A stretch of 64,000 bases of DNA from NCBI GenBank assembly GCA_949130495.1, contig OX422207.1, positions 838,183,573-838,247,572 on the forward strand, written 5' to 3'. This document shows positions 21,851 through 33,596 of this stretch, piece by piece. A program made the translations under genes and the position numbers. The stretch comes from Sambucus nigra. Taxonomy: Eukaryota; Streptophyta; Magnoliopsida; Dipsacales; Adoxaceae. Each line of letters starts with the position of its first letter. Within the stretch, counting starts at the first letter, position 1. Under the pieces are notes generated by a model. The model ran no database searches, was not told the DNA's origin, and saw only the letters and a program-made list of their open reading frames with translations.

Positions 21851-23852
21851 GTCATCTCCACAAGCATGATTCCTATTTCAAATGATCTAAGAAAATCTAT
21901 TATTTATTTGAAAACTAATTATTTTTAACACAAGTTTTTAAGAAAAAAACCAACACACTCGGTACTTTTTAGAAAATTAGGGAAGTTATATGACTATGAA
22001 CTTTCTCAATATAGTGATGAAGCATCACTCATCTCTAGTCGTGGCAGACAAAGTGATGTACATTGTGGAATAAGTCATTTCCTAGCTCGTGCCATAAGTA
22101 GAGTCCTTGTGGGCCTGAGAACCTCTTGCCTAGATACCCTACCGCACATACACATAAAAGAGTGCGAAAGAGGGTGTAGTCATCGTATTCCATGCACTTC
22201 CATGAAAGCTAGCCTTCTTCACGGACCAATCCTACTAAGAAACGAACTTTTTATGTACTTGTTAATGTCATGTGTTAGTGTGGCGTTGTGGGCCACTCGA
22301 TGCCTTAGTCTTTAGCTGAATATTTCACTTGTTTATCATGCGATTTCAATTTCAAGATAAGCTACGTGAATAACCCATGGGGATCACCCCAAAGTTCAAG
22401 TAAAAATATCTACTAACATAAACATAAATAAAATGTACTTACCTGTATAACGCCATCAATATGAAATTGCTCCTAACCTGCCATAACAAAATGAGGATTT
22501 GAGCTTATGCCCACTGAGATTTATACAAGAAATATAGAAACAAATGAAAGAAAGTCATACTCAGACGCTACAATCACATGCATACAAAAATATGTATATA
22601 CCTACATACGTTTACTTCTGAAAAATATATATTCGTATGCATTAACCGTTTTACTTTCGAAAACCTAGCTTGTCCAGAATAATTTACCTTAATCTCATCA
22701 GAGGCTCTCTTTATTCATACTTAGCATTCTCACTTTATTTAACACACCGAGTTTAACACTTGATCCATTCTATTCTTGATTTGTCAAGACACATTCCTTT
22801 ACCTGAATCTAACTCTTTCATTCATTTCAATACACTTTAGTATGTTCATTGAAAACCACCACTTTAAAACACGCATTCACCGTTTTAGAAAATACTTATT
22901 TAATCTTTCAAAATCCTTTTTACGACACATTCTTGTGTTAAATATGAGTTTAACCATTTACGTTGCTTAACCACCCATTTATTTACTTTCTTTAGCCCTT
23001 TTTCATTCCTTTATGGACATTAATATATTTTTGTATTTACATATCCATTTCACCTTTACCGGAACAATTATTATATCCTTTCAAGTTAGATAGTATTAAC
23101 ACAGTTTACCACACAACCCATTTATTATCATGTTTCATATTTTCTTTATATTTTCTCAGAATCTTCCTATGTCGCATACTTCCACGGGCTCCATACCACA
23201 GGCTATGTGCACCATTTGCTCTGGCCAGTGACTTAGGACTTTTCACCCAATGTCTATGGGCCCTTTTAGCTTTATCCATGTGTCATTCCAGTTCCTTTTA
23301 ATGTGTTTTATCATTTTGTAAATGTCAACATCGTTACACTTATCCTTTTTACCCACCAGAAGTTAAAATCCAAGACTTTACTGCCCCGATTTGTGTTACA
23401 CTTTGCAAAGTTACCATTTCATGTCCTTTACACTTTGACCTTGATTTTTATTCCAAAAATCATATTCGTTTAGAACTACTTTGTGTAACACCCTTTTCAC
23501 ATGTTTATAACATACAAATATTCCAGTTTAAGTAAAATAACTACTTTACCCAATTGTTTCCAGAATCACCTTTTACTCCTTTTTCACAAGTGTTAATTTT
23601 CTCTAAAACTATTAAATTATAAATACCAACATTTTAAGTGTTTTTGAACACCTCTTTTCACTTCAAGTAATCTTTTACTTGATTGAAAACACTTTTACAC
23701 GTTTAATCCCTTTTTAATCCCATAACTGTTAATATTCCACAACATCACCATTTCATGTTTACCCATTAACACTTAATTAATACTTTTTATCAACATTTTC
23801 CAAGTACACATTTCTCACTACACCAAAATGGGCAAATTGTCACCTTTCAGCC

Positions 23853-24030
23853 GGCCAGCCTTGTCAAGGTCATTGACCGTGACAAAAAAACACGCGTTTT
23901 ATGTCACGGTCATTGACCTTGACACGACCGTGACAACTAATTGTCACGGTCATTGACCGTGACAAGGCCGTGACAAATTTAATTATCACGGGCTTGTCAC
24001 GGTCAATGACCTTGACACGACCGTGACAAC
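23853..24030. repeat. Left subterminal repeats of the CACTA
   Basis: Repeated units of TGTCACGGTCATTGACCGTGACA and variants (CAAGGTCATTGACC, GACACGACCGTGACA) occur in both orientations. Each full unit is itself a palindrome. In En/Spm elements subterminal repeats are the binding sites for the TNPA-type protein; that role here is inferred. Confidence 0.85.
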
Positions 24031-24040
24031 TTTTCCAGCA

Positions 24041-24077
24041 AAAACCCTTTCCCCCTTCTTTTTTCCCTCCCACCGTT

Positions 24078-24119
<42 letters not shown>

Positions 24120-24592
24120 ACTCGACGTTGCTCTCTCTCTCTCTCTCTCTCAGGTCCAATTTCTCTCTCTCTCTCTCTCTTCCATTTATATATATATTTG
24201 TCTGTATATTTATGTGTGTATGTGTATATATATGTGTGTATGTGTGTGCGTGCGTGGGGGGTGGGGCGGGGTGGGGCAGGGTGGGGGAGGGGGTGGTGGA
24301 GGGAGGCAGGGGGTGGGGCGGGGTGGGGCAGGGTGGGGGAGGGGGTGGTGGAGGGGGCAGGGGGTGGGGTGGGGTGCGGTGTGTGTGTGTGTGTGGTGGT
24401 GTGTTTTGGGGGAGGGGGGGGAGGGGTGGTGGAGGGGGGCAGGGGGTGGGGTAGGGTGGGGTGTGTGTGTGTGTGTGGTGGGGTGTGGTGGGGGAGGGGG
24501 TGGTGGAGGGGGGCAGGGGGTGGGGTGGGGTGGGGTGGGGTGTGTGTGTGTGTGTGGTGGTGTGTGGTGGTGGAGGGGGTGGTGGAGGGGTT
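24041..24592 (+). repeat. (CT)n followed by G-rich minisatellite
   Basis: CT runs (24080-24180) and TG runs are followed by about 350 bases with almost no C on the plus strand. Units such as GGGGTGGGGCAGGGTGGGGGAGGGGGTGGTGGA alternate with GTGTGTGTGTGTGG. The long open frames predicted across it on both strands are repeat artefacts. The many G3+ runs could form G-quadruplexes. Confidence 0.9.
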
Positions 24593-25267
24593 CAGGGGCG
24601 GTAGCCCCAAAGGCAATTTTTTTAGGATTAACATTGAAATTATAAGAAAATTATACTTCAATATTGAAAATTAACTGAAAAAATAACACTGAAATTTGAA
24701 AATTCTCCTAAATATTTCTAACATTGCCCCTAAATACGATACCCCTAAATATTGAACACAAAAATACAATACCCCTAATTTCTAACATACCACTAAATAT
24801 TTCTAACATTTAAAGATTTGAGAAAAAAATACTCCTAACATTGAATAGTGTTAGTTTCCTAAATATTTACAAATGAACACAAAAATACTCCTAACATTGA
24901 ATGATTTAAACCTTTGAAGGAATACAAAAATACTTTTTAACATTTAATTTAAAAAAATTAAACATTTGAATAAAAAAGTTTTATATACTTAACAAATAAC
25001 TTACCTGAAAAACATTTTCTTCCTGGTACTTCTACTCTTCTGTTTAGGGTTTTGGTAAAATGTTTCTTCCGTGTTTTTCTATTTAAGTATAATAAATTAC
25101 ATACTCTGCCCCTTAGCTTTAAAACACTAACAAACAGATACACCTTCCGATCCTAGAGTTTACACATAGGCCCCAATATTATTTTTTTTGCGCATACCTG
25201 TACAAAAATTTTCGAAAACAAGGGGTGGGCGGCCGCCCACTCTCGGGACCACCTAGGTCCGCCCTTG
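24593..25267. mobile_element. hAT-like non-autonomous element nested in the CACTA, 675 bp
   Basis: The left end CAGGGGCGGTAGCCCC and the right end, inverted, CAAGGGCGGACC resemble the hAT ends seen at 13337-14424. The flanks GAGGGGTT and GTGGGGTG agree at six of eight positions, but they lie in G-rich repeat DNA, so this is weak evidence. The minisatellite texture (GTGGGGTGGGGTGTGTG) resumes directly after the right end, which supports an insertion into it. Confidence 0.6.
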
Positions 25268-25499
25268 GTGGGGTGGGGTGTGTGTGTGTGTGTGTGAATA
25301 GGTATAATTTTTTTCACTCCCTCTCTAACCCTCCACAATTGATTCTTATGCTAAAATCCTCGCTTACACAATATATATAGGTATAATTCACGGGCTTTAG
25401 CTAAACTAGGGTTTTATAGAGTTTCGCTCCTACTACTTGGGCAATGACTACACTAGGGACCAAAGATAAATAAATAAACTGGATTCAAAGTAAATACTA

Positions 25500-26100
25500 G
25501 GAAATCCCAATTTATAACCGTCTAATTTATATCCTTTATTTATTTAATCACGATTCATTCCACTAAATAATCATGATTGCACTCAGATTTAATTATTTAT
25601 AAATCACTCGAAAGAATGTGTTCTTATTATTAAAGTTGATTACGGTATATTATGATTCCCCACGTTATGTTTTCGATACCCTCTTGGTTATATAAATTTT
25701 CTACTAACCGATTTTAATGAATATCTGATCAATTCCTTGATTCTAAAACTTAATTCTATAGGATTATAAAATAGTTCATCGGTCGGGTAAACAAAACATA
25801 TAAGTCTATCAAGGGGTATCACAATCCAAATTATTTCTTGGACGTGAATTCCTCCAAATTATGATCTCATACCTATTCACACAATGATTGTGAAAGAAAT
25901 TTAATATCCATAACCCTAGGGATTAAGAATCTATGAACTTTTTGCAAACGATATGAGATTTCCCAACATTTCAAACTAACGGTCAAAGTAATAGTATATA
26001 ATTCCAACATTTCAAACTATTTGAACATCACAAATGGATATGAACTTAAAATATAAATTGAGATAACCTTAGAATCTAATTAGGGTAAAAATATAATGGC
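25500..26100. repeat. Dispersed repeat, copy 2, inside the CACTA
   Basis: This contains a run of words matching 21230-21850 in order (ACATATAAGTCTATCAAGGGG, ATGATCTCATACCTATTCACACAATGATTG, GGTCAAAGTAATAGTATATAATTCC). It lies between the nested hAT and the second G-rich block. The origin is unknown. It may be sequence acquired by the CACTA or part of another nested element. Confidence 0.4.
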
Positions 26101-26114
26101 ATCAACTAACATAT

Positions 26115-26235
26115 ATGTAGGGGTGGGTGGGTAGGGGTGGGGGTGGGGTGTGTGTGTGTGTATGTGTGTGTGTGCGTAGGTGCGTAGGTGTGCGTGTGTG
26201 TGTGGCGGTGGGTGGGGGTGGGGGTGGGGCACCCA
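26115..26235 (+). repeat. Second G-rich/TG minisatellite in the CACTA
   Basis: GGGGTGGGTGGGTAGGGGTGGGGGTGGGG passes into TG/TGCG runs and back to GGTGGGTGGGGGTGGGGGTGGGG. It has the same style as the block at 24240-24590, again with G on the plus strand, upstream of the transposon gene. Confidence 0.9.
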
Positions 26236-26443
26236 TTTAATAACTCTTTAAATATTTGGAAAAAACATAATATTACAAAATTGAAACGAAATGGTATTGA
26301 CGGAACTTACACATACGTTATAATATAGATGGAACATTTTTTTATCTGTACTATTAATTCAATTAATTCAATCAGGTAAAACGAAATGTGTACTATTAAC
26401 ATTTTTTTTTATCTGTACTAATAACATTTTTTTTACAGCAAAA

Positions 26444-28073
26444 ATGTCTCCTTCAGATGTTAAGGCGAAGATGATGATGCTGTTTATGATGATGTCGTCT
26501 GGGTTCGGTGGTAGCGGAGGCGACGAGGGCTCCTCCGCCGCTAGGCTCCCCAAATATCGAAAATTTGGGATTACCGTCGAAAACAAGTCGGAGCTTTTAG
26601 CGAGATCCCTCGAGCTGCTAAAGACGGTCATCGGCCCGGGGTTTATGAGTTGGAAGGAGGTGCCGTATGAGCTCAAGTTAGCTGTTTGGGCGGCACTACA
26701 GGTAATATTTATATGAATATTTCAATTTATATTTATATTTATATTTATTCGCAACTAACATTGTATTTGTTGGACAGGAACAATTCAACTTGGATCCAAA
26801 GCTACGCGATTCCGTCTTGGAGCAGTTGAGGGAGCAACACAAGACGTGGAAGAAAAGTATGCGGTCACGGTACTTTGGAAAAATACGAGAGTCCATTTTA
26901 CAATGGCGCGGATCCGTCCCGCCCAAGGAGCCGATCTCATTGGCACAATGGCAAAAGTTCATTGACAATGAGATCGAGGATCGACAATTGGCATCTCGCC
27001 AATCGGGGAGGGAAAATCGGGCTAAAAAGACGGACGTGCACTACTCCGGCCGGACCTCTTATGCTTAGGTGGAGCATAGGATGCAGGTAAGATTTAATTT
27101 ATCTATAACTACAGAAATATATTATTGGATATTAATTTTACTAATTTTACTTTACTCTATTTTATTTCAGGGGGTAGGGAGTGGGCCAGGGGGTAAGCCA
27201 CATAGGCTCGATACTTATGTGGCTCTTCGGATGAAGAAGGGGAAGGACAAGGAGGTGTCCCCGAGCGTCGCGGCCACGATTGTAAGTAATCCGATAGTTT
27301 AATTATTGTTAATTACGTTATAATTTTTTAGTTTACTTATTTTACTAATCATGTGCTTTTTGTCGTTTCAGGCAAAGCTTAAGGAAGTGCATGAGTCGCA
27401 GTCTGATGCCGACAAGGCATCTTTGTCCACAGACGCACTCAGCCAAGTGCTTGGCTCTGATTGCAAAGGGAGGACAAGGGGAGTGAGCTTGCGGGTGGCC
27501 AAATCGAGGATCATCGGATTGGAGACGAGCGACACCGGGTTGGCTCGAACGGTGGATTCACACGACGCGAAGCTGTCCCGTTTGGAGGCGACAGTCCAAG
27601 ATATGTACGCATTCATGAAGCGTACGTTGGGTGGAGATCGTAAAGGGAAAGGGAAAGGGAAGGAGAAGGCGGTGGAGGAGGAGGTGCGGGAGGACGAGGC
27701 GCAGGATGACGAGGATGTGGACCTCGCTGCTTCATCACCGACACGTTCGTACTTCGACGATCCACTTCCCTATTTGACGCCCTCCAACAGACCATTGTCG
27801 ATAATTGGTTGGCCGAGCGTGTTCATATTGGACGTATTTGATGGCCAGAGGATAGGGCGGGGGTTGAGGGACCCGAATATCGTCGAGGGTGGAATAGTCC
27901 ATGGACGTGTGCTTCAAGAGATGGAGTCCAGGGTGCTCGTCACGCATGTCATACCCGGGAAGGAGAACTCCCTATTGTGGTTGCGCGAACAATGCGGCAC
28001 GACGTATATTAGTGGGTGCGTCAATTCGTATGTCGTGTGGCCTACTCACCTCCTCAGTTTTATCCAAGTGTAG
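26444..28073 (+). pseudogene. CACTA-encoded Transposase_24 (Ptta/En-Spm) protein, four exons, one in-frame stop
   Basis: Exons 26444-26701, 26778-27086, 27171-27281 and 27372-28073 join in phase 0 at GT-AG introns (CAG|GTAATA, GACAG|GAA, CAG|GTAAGA, TTTCAG|GGG, ATT|GTAAGT, TTTCAG|GCA) to give about 459 codons. The core has KTWKKSMRSRYFGKI, SLAQWQKFIDNEIED, the ENRAKK-x-HYSGRTSYA signature and HRLDTYVALRMKKGK. These are typical of the plant Transposase_24/Ptta family, which accompanies CACTA elements. A K/G/E-rich linker follows, then a C-terminal region like the DUF8039 domain found after it. A TAG at 27066-27068 interrupts exon 2 just after SYA. An ATG-proximal acidic/glycine segment opens the protein. 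By analogy with TNPA it should bind the subterminal repeats; this is inference. Apart from the one stop the gene is well preserved. Confidence 0.8.
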
Positions 28074-28311
28074 TAACATTATTTTTAAGTTTGTCCATTT
28101 TAATTAAATTTGGATTATATCGTCATGTATATTGTTTTTACTTTGAATATTTGGATTATATCGTCATGAATATATATTTGTATTATCTTTAGTTTGTGTT
28201 GGATATATGATGTTTGGAACAGGTACAACGTTGCTATAACAGGTACAAATATACTGCTGGGCAGTGGCGGTGGCCATACTGCCCAGCAGATTTTTTTAAA
28301 ATTCTGCCCAG

Positions 28312-28595
28312 AATTGTCACTGTCATTGACCGTGACAAGTCCGTGACAACAGTTGTCACGGATGTGTCACGGTCAATGACCGTAACAATTGGGGTCACGG
28401 TTATGTCACGGTTTATAACCGTGACAAACGTGTCACGGTCATTGACCTTGACACGACCGTGACACAAAACGCGAGTTTTTTGTCAAGGTCAATGACCGTG
28501 ACACGACCGTGACAAAAAAAGTTGTCTCGCCTCGAAATGTCACGGTCATTGACCTTGACAAGATGAATTTGTCAAGGTCAATGACCTTGACAAAT
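28312..28595. repeat. Right subterminal repeats of the CACTA
   Basis: At least eight GTCACGGT/GTCAAGGTCAATGACC-type units lie in both orientations, mirroring the left array. They include TTTTTTGTCAAGGTCAATGACC beside ACGCGAG, which corresponds to the AAAACGCGTG region at the left end. Confidence 0.85.
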
Positions 28596-30151
28596 GGGCA
28601 GATTTGGTGTAGTGTCTTTACTTCTTCATTCAAGAAACACATTCACACATCTTGAAGACTAACTTTCCAATTATTCACTTTTTTTGTTTAAACTCAACAA
28701 AACCTTGTCTTAACTTGTTTATACTTTTAGTGTCAAAATACTATAAGTTTATATGCATGAGAAGATGGATTTTATACCCAAAAGTCCTACTATATTGTTT
28801 AAACATATTTATCACATGAAAACTCGTTACACTTACAAAAATACATTTTGAAGGGACAAACGACATTTTTATTTCTTCAATCTCAACATCTATCCATTTT
28901 TCATAAAATCATCATTATTGTGAGAAACATTAATTTGCCAATGTTTATCCAAATATGACATTATCTTCAAACATTTTATTTCAAAAATGGTTAACACTAG
29001 TATTTCTAGAAATGCCCATTTCATAAATAATACCATATTTCAATAATTAAAAACCTTGAAATGTTTACTTATCCTTTGATTTCAACAAAATATCATTTTC
29101 TAACAAAATCAAACTATTTACGAACATTTTACTTCATGAAATGTTTTTCAACAAGATTAATAGAAAATACACCATTTTCATAAAACATCAACTTTCATTA
29201 TTTCAAATCCTTGAAATAATTATCCATTCTTTATTTTTTAACAAATAACATTTCTCTCAAAAAATTTATTCCACAAAAATGTGTATTGTCTTCTTACACA
29301 ACAAATATAATTTTAACTAAATACACCATACTCAAATAGTCTAAATACAAGGCTACATTGTAAAAATGATATTCTTACACTAAGTGTAAGGTTACCCACC
29401 TCAAATGGCTCTAATGGCGATGTTGGTGTAGGAGGAGCACCCCCCACCTCTAAAGCTGGCCTCATGGGCTTACCAAATGCTTCCTCTAAAGCACCAAGAT
29501 AAGATCCGCTTCATCTTCTCCAAGAAAACCCCAAACACAACTACCAAATTTTGGATCTCTTCCTTGTCCATGGCGGAAATGGGTGATTTGGGGGTTTAAT
29601 ACACCATGGAAATAGTGGGATAGTGGTGGTTTGGTGGTGGAATGATGGTGGGTGGAAGTGGAATACCACCCACCTCCCCCTTTCTCTCTCACTCTCTCTC
29701 TCCTTCTTCCATCTCCTCCCAATAATAATAAACCCAAATAACCCCCAAACAACCCTTACAAATCATCACTTAAGCCCTAAAACCCCGTTTTACCCTACAG
29801 AACTGATCTAGGATCAACGACACACCAAATTCAAGCTCCAAATTGTGACACGGCATATGGGCAATCTGATTTAAAAACTTGACCAATGTCATTCGAATGA
29901 CTTATCATAGGTCATTCAAACTACTCAAGTTACATCATTCGAAATATGCTTCTAATGACCCTTCTAACGACCCTTCTAATGACACGTGTACTGTCGTTTG
30001 ATTGACATCCCTTGTCGTTTGAAAGGCCCTATTTCTTTTCTTTTTATTTTTTTCCAACTTTTCACCTATAATTTCTCCATATTTATAATTTAACCCACCT
30101 CAACTATAACTAATATATAATTTAATTAATTTATCTGGGAAGGATATTAGG

Positions 30152-33100
30152 AACTTCCCTCCTTGCAAATTTCCTCCCCGAAATTCTCGTTCCATTAATC
30201 CTCAAACTCTTGGGTCCACCAACTTCCATCCTAAGTTCCAGAACTCCTCCAACCAGTCCTTAGCATTAAAGTCTCTGAATATTTAACCGCAACATGCTTT
30301 AATGCTCACTATTTGATCAACTATGCTACTATATACTTTAATCCGAATATCCACTCGCCTTTTTACCAAGTCCAAATCATACCTAACACTACCCATTCTA
30401 GTATCTAAGGCATATCGGTGACCTTATGGGAAAGCTGTCTTTAGTGATCAACACTCACCCAGAATAATTCATTATACAACCATGAGTCATATGTACCACC
30501 AAAAATACAAATTCAAGCTTAGGACACCACATCCCGTTCTCCACAAATTCCCAGGTTATCCTAACTATATAACTTGCATGAATTTCCCATTAACCATAAC
30601 AAGTCATTATCTCGCTCCAAGGAGGAATACATCCAAGAAATTTTGATTATATGCCTGATTCACACCTTCTGTTGCATCCTTCTAGTGAACCTAACACTAC
30701 CTTAGGTGTCTCATCCTCGAGTACTCACTCGTGTTTAATTTCAATCCACTCACTGTGGCAAAGCAGTATCGTATGCTAAGTTTTCCTTGATTTTCTACAA
30801 TATACTGTGTCCTCAAGACATTATCCCGCTCATCACAATCTGAGCCGCTAACTTTCGAGATGGCCATCCTAGAGTCAACTAGGGTAAGGGAGATTGATAC
30901 TACGAATAAACTGAATAGTCGAAAGCGTAGCCACCTGTATGCAAAAAAAATTGCAATAATAAGATTATCTCAAATAAACGCACCTAGTTACTGAGATGCA
31001 TTGACCAAATCTAATTCACTGCGCTCTCCCGGAATTAACTTGTGTCGTGCCATAACATGGCACCAATTCGAGTCACCATGTAGGTTAGGGAACCAATTCT
31101 TAATTATCGAAATAGAAAGGAACACACTTGAGTCAGAGGGATAAGCAACCATCTCGAGGAGTTTTGCCCATTGGAAACCGATTATGATTTATGGAAATGA
31201 ACCTATACCATATACTAAAAGTCATACCATTTGTTCATAAAACCCTCACTGAGTACCATTTCTGGCCATATATCCTGGCCTGGGTCACCAGCCGTGACGA
31301 ATGGAATCTCAACTATTAATTCTCAGCATGCGATCCTAATTTGCGAATCAGTCATCCTTGACGAAGGCAATGACCGACTTTCCTCCTTGGGAGAAAGGCC
31401 CTACCTTTCACACCATTTATGTAAACGGAACATTCTGATTAGTGAATACCTCACGCCTTATCTATATCGACCCCATTTAATAACTAGTGATGAGTTCAAT
31501 AACCTATTACACTTGGTTATTATCAGCTTTATATATCTTGACCGACGTCTCAAACTTCCATGAACATCACTCGGCTCAAGCGAAGCACTCACCTAACCAT
31601 GTTCTTTTGACTATAAGAGATTTCCACGAATTCACCTTACCTTTTTTATTCATACGGGATTTTTGTGATGACCACACCCGCCGTCATGGGTACCCTGAAA
31701 GTAATTACTATCACATTGGGATACATCTCCTAACCCGTTCCATCTTCGCGGGATGTGCCAATAAATCATCCTTCCATTGCTAAGGATATTGTAATATATA
31801 TTCTCGACATATGGATATAACAACCATGTTCAATGCTACACACCTTAATTGTCTTTTTGAAGTCTCCACATGGCATCATCACTCTAAGTCGCAACTACGA
31901 ATCTTAGCACATCCTCAAATCGAGTATTATTACATCCCTATTAATAATTCCATGACATCCAAGCACCACTCATAAAAAGATACAACTATCAGCTTACCAT
32001 AGGGGTTACACCACCCTTCTGTGTCGATTGGAAAACCATACCCGAAACGTACACTATATGACTGTTAAACTCGGATCATCACCTGACCCTCAACACTATC
32101 AATACATGACTGTTAGTGCCACCCTTACCATACTTAATTGGTCTCTTAAGAACATCAAACACATTTCATACAAAAGTCCCAAGGCCCGACAAGATTCCAT
32201 CGCCTATACATCTATCGTCAAAGGTGCACTCTCAAACCTTATGATACCCTCATCAATATTACTCGGTGCTCGCAAAGAGACTAGTCCACGGGATTATAGG
32301 CATACCACACCTCAAAACATAACAAAATTCGATACTTACCCTCAACGATGCCACACACAATATGTCCTACGAGAACTTCAATGTGCCAATGAACTACCCA
32401 TACACTAGGATCACATCTCACCTAACCATTACCTCGATGGCTAAAACGAGCCCCAACATTTTGATACTAATCTCACTTTTCTTCCAAACGGTTGTGACTC
32501 TAAGTCATGCATAAACTATAATTAGTGCTACTACGGGTCATGGCATGATACAGGATGTCACCTGCAACCTATAAACTTCAGAGCCTACCTCACATAAATC
32601 CTCAATGAATGTACAACTATGGAAACTAAATTCCATTTCGATGTGAATATCACATCATGTGATAATTCACGAGTTAACACAGCCACATAGATCTTGGTAT
32701 GATGCATGTGTTGAGCATTACCTATAAACATCAAGGCCCTCAGTCTGGACGTTGCACGAAACCCTATTCCTTAATATCATATCATAACCCAGGTATACCC
32801 AACATAAGTCCTCAACCAAAGGGTAATACGCTTTAATCACAAAACTAATATTTATCGATATTATTCAACCATTTAGTCTCCATTTATGAGATGCACGACC
32901 TTTACCACTAGATTATAGGAAATACTACTCATTGCTGCCACTACCAGTCTACTCTCACCACCAAAGCCATTCTGCGATAACTCCCACACAAAGTTTATGA
33001 CATTGCCACTACTCGCCTACACAACTTCAAGTGTTCACCGAATTGATATCAATTTCGATATCACCCCCAAGGATCGAATTTTTCTAATTACATCATCGGT

Positions 33101-33581
33101 GTTAAATACCCATAAATATCTTACCTAAGGGTTATATACCTTTAAATCACTAATTTTTAATGCCGAATCGAGGGTACCATTGACTATATGTTACTCGTTC
33201 CACATGCCCACTGGGCGTCATATCATTCTATCAACATCTCAATGATTCTATGTCACCAAATTTTTAACGTAAGCACCTCACACTAACAACTACAGTGTCA
33301 CCACTATAGGCTTGGACGAACTCCCATAAATTAGTACAATTCTAATTAGGAATGCGAAAGCAATTCGTAACCATCAGTCTAATCATGTAACACTTGGAAC
33401 TAGTCTAACTTGTCATGCTAACATCTTAGACATTATCGTAGAGGACATAAACTAATCGTCATCAAACTAGAATTATCGGTCAAAACCACACCGATGTTGA
33501 AAGATCCAATACCAACCTCACCACGTCTCACCCGGGAGTTAATTTAGACATCACCAATACAGAAAGGAACCTTGAACCTAG
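30152..33581 (-). other. Non-coding interior of the LARD-like element
   Basis: A purine-rich tract GCAAGGAGGGAAGTTC (minus strand, near 30152-30167) adjoins the 3' LTR and fits a polypurine tract. The rest, about 3.4 kb, has no long minus-strand frame. The plus-strand frames at 31231-32408 show no recognisable domain and lie antisense to the element. Base composition is more even than in neighbouring DNA. Confidence 0.6.
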
Positions 33582-33594
33582 ATCTCTGATACCA
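33582..33594 (-). other. Primer-binding site of the LARD-like element
   Basis: On the minus strand TGGTATCAGAGAT begins a few bases after the LTR end. Its first eleven bases match the TGGTATCAGAG used by elements primed by initiator tRNA-Met. Confidence 0.85.
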
Positions 33595-33596
33595 TT

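Larger units (their letters stand above)
19562..22316. other. Unassigned region left of the LARD-like element
   Basis: AT-rich DNA with simple repeats at 20116-20195 ((TTTTA)n, (TA)n, (TTTA)n), one exon-like segment on the minus strand, a repeat shared with 25.5-26.1 kb, and a 26-base hairpin GTCTTTGAAAATTCACCTTCAAAGAC at about 21261. A CTATATAAGGGG at about 21110 resembles a TATA box, but no gene follows it. About 21950-22316 may be foreign to the LTR that follows. Confidence 0.45.
23816..28614 (+). mobile_element. CACTA (En/Spm, CMC) transposon, 4,799 bp
   Basis: It begins CACTACACCAAAATGGGCAAATTGTCA and ends with the complement of CACTACACCAAATCTGCCCATTTGTCA, giving a terminal repeat with 12 perfect outer bases. 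TCT flanks both sides (23813-23815 and 28615-28617), the 3 bp duplication of this superfamily. The uninterrupted copy at about 35225 in the other LTR shows the empty site. Subterminal palindromic repeats lie inside both ends, and a four-exon Transposase_24 gene occupies the right half. I see no Transposase_21 (TNPD-like) gene, so it is probably non-autonomous. Confidence 0.93.
22317..30151 (-). repeat. 3' LTR of the LARD-like element, split by the CACTA
   Basis: 22317-23815 matches 33720-35225, and 28618-30151 matches 35226-36798, in the same order. For example CCCATGGGGATCACCCCAAAG and GGTTACCCACCTC-AATGGCTCTAAT occur in both. The last roughly 115 bases of the LTR seen at 33597-33715 are not recognisable left of 22317, so this end is truncated or replaced. 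The expected TG at its minus-strand start is mutated (CCTAATATCC). Confidence 0.8.

Noticed and set aside
23870..24674. Long overlapping open frames on both strands (proline/threonine/histidine-rich and glycine/cysteine/valine-rich)
   Set aside because: They run through CT, TG and G-rich tandem repeats whose periodicity avoids stops on several frames at once. They have no domain or codon signature of a real protein.
31231..32408. Three plus-strand frames (98-126 codons)
   Set aside because: They are antisense to the LARD-like element, lack recognisable domains, and are no longer than expected in less AT-rich non-coding DNA.
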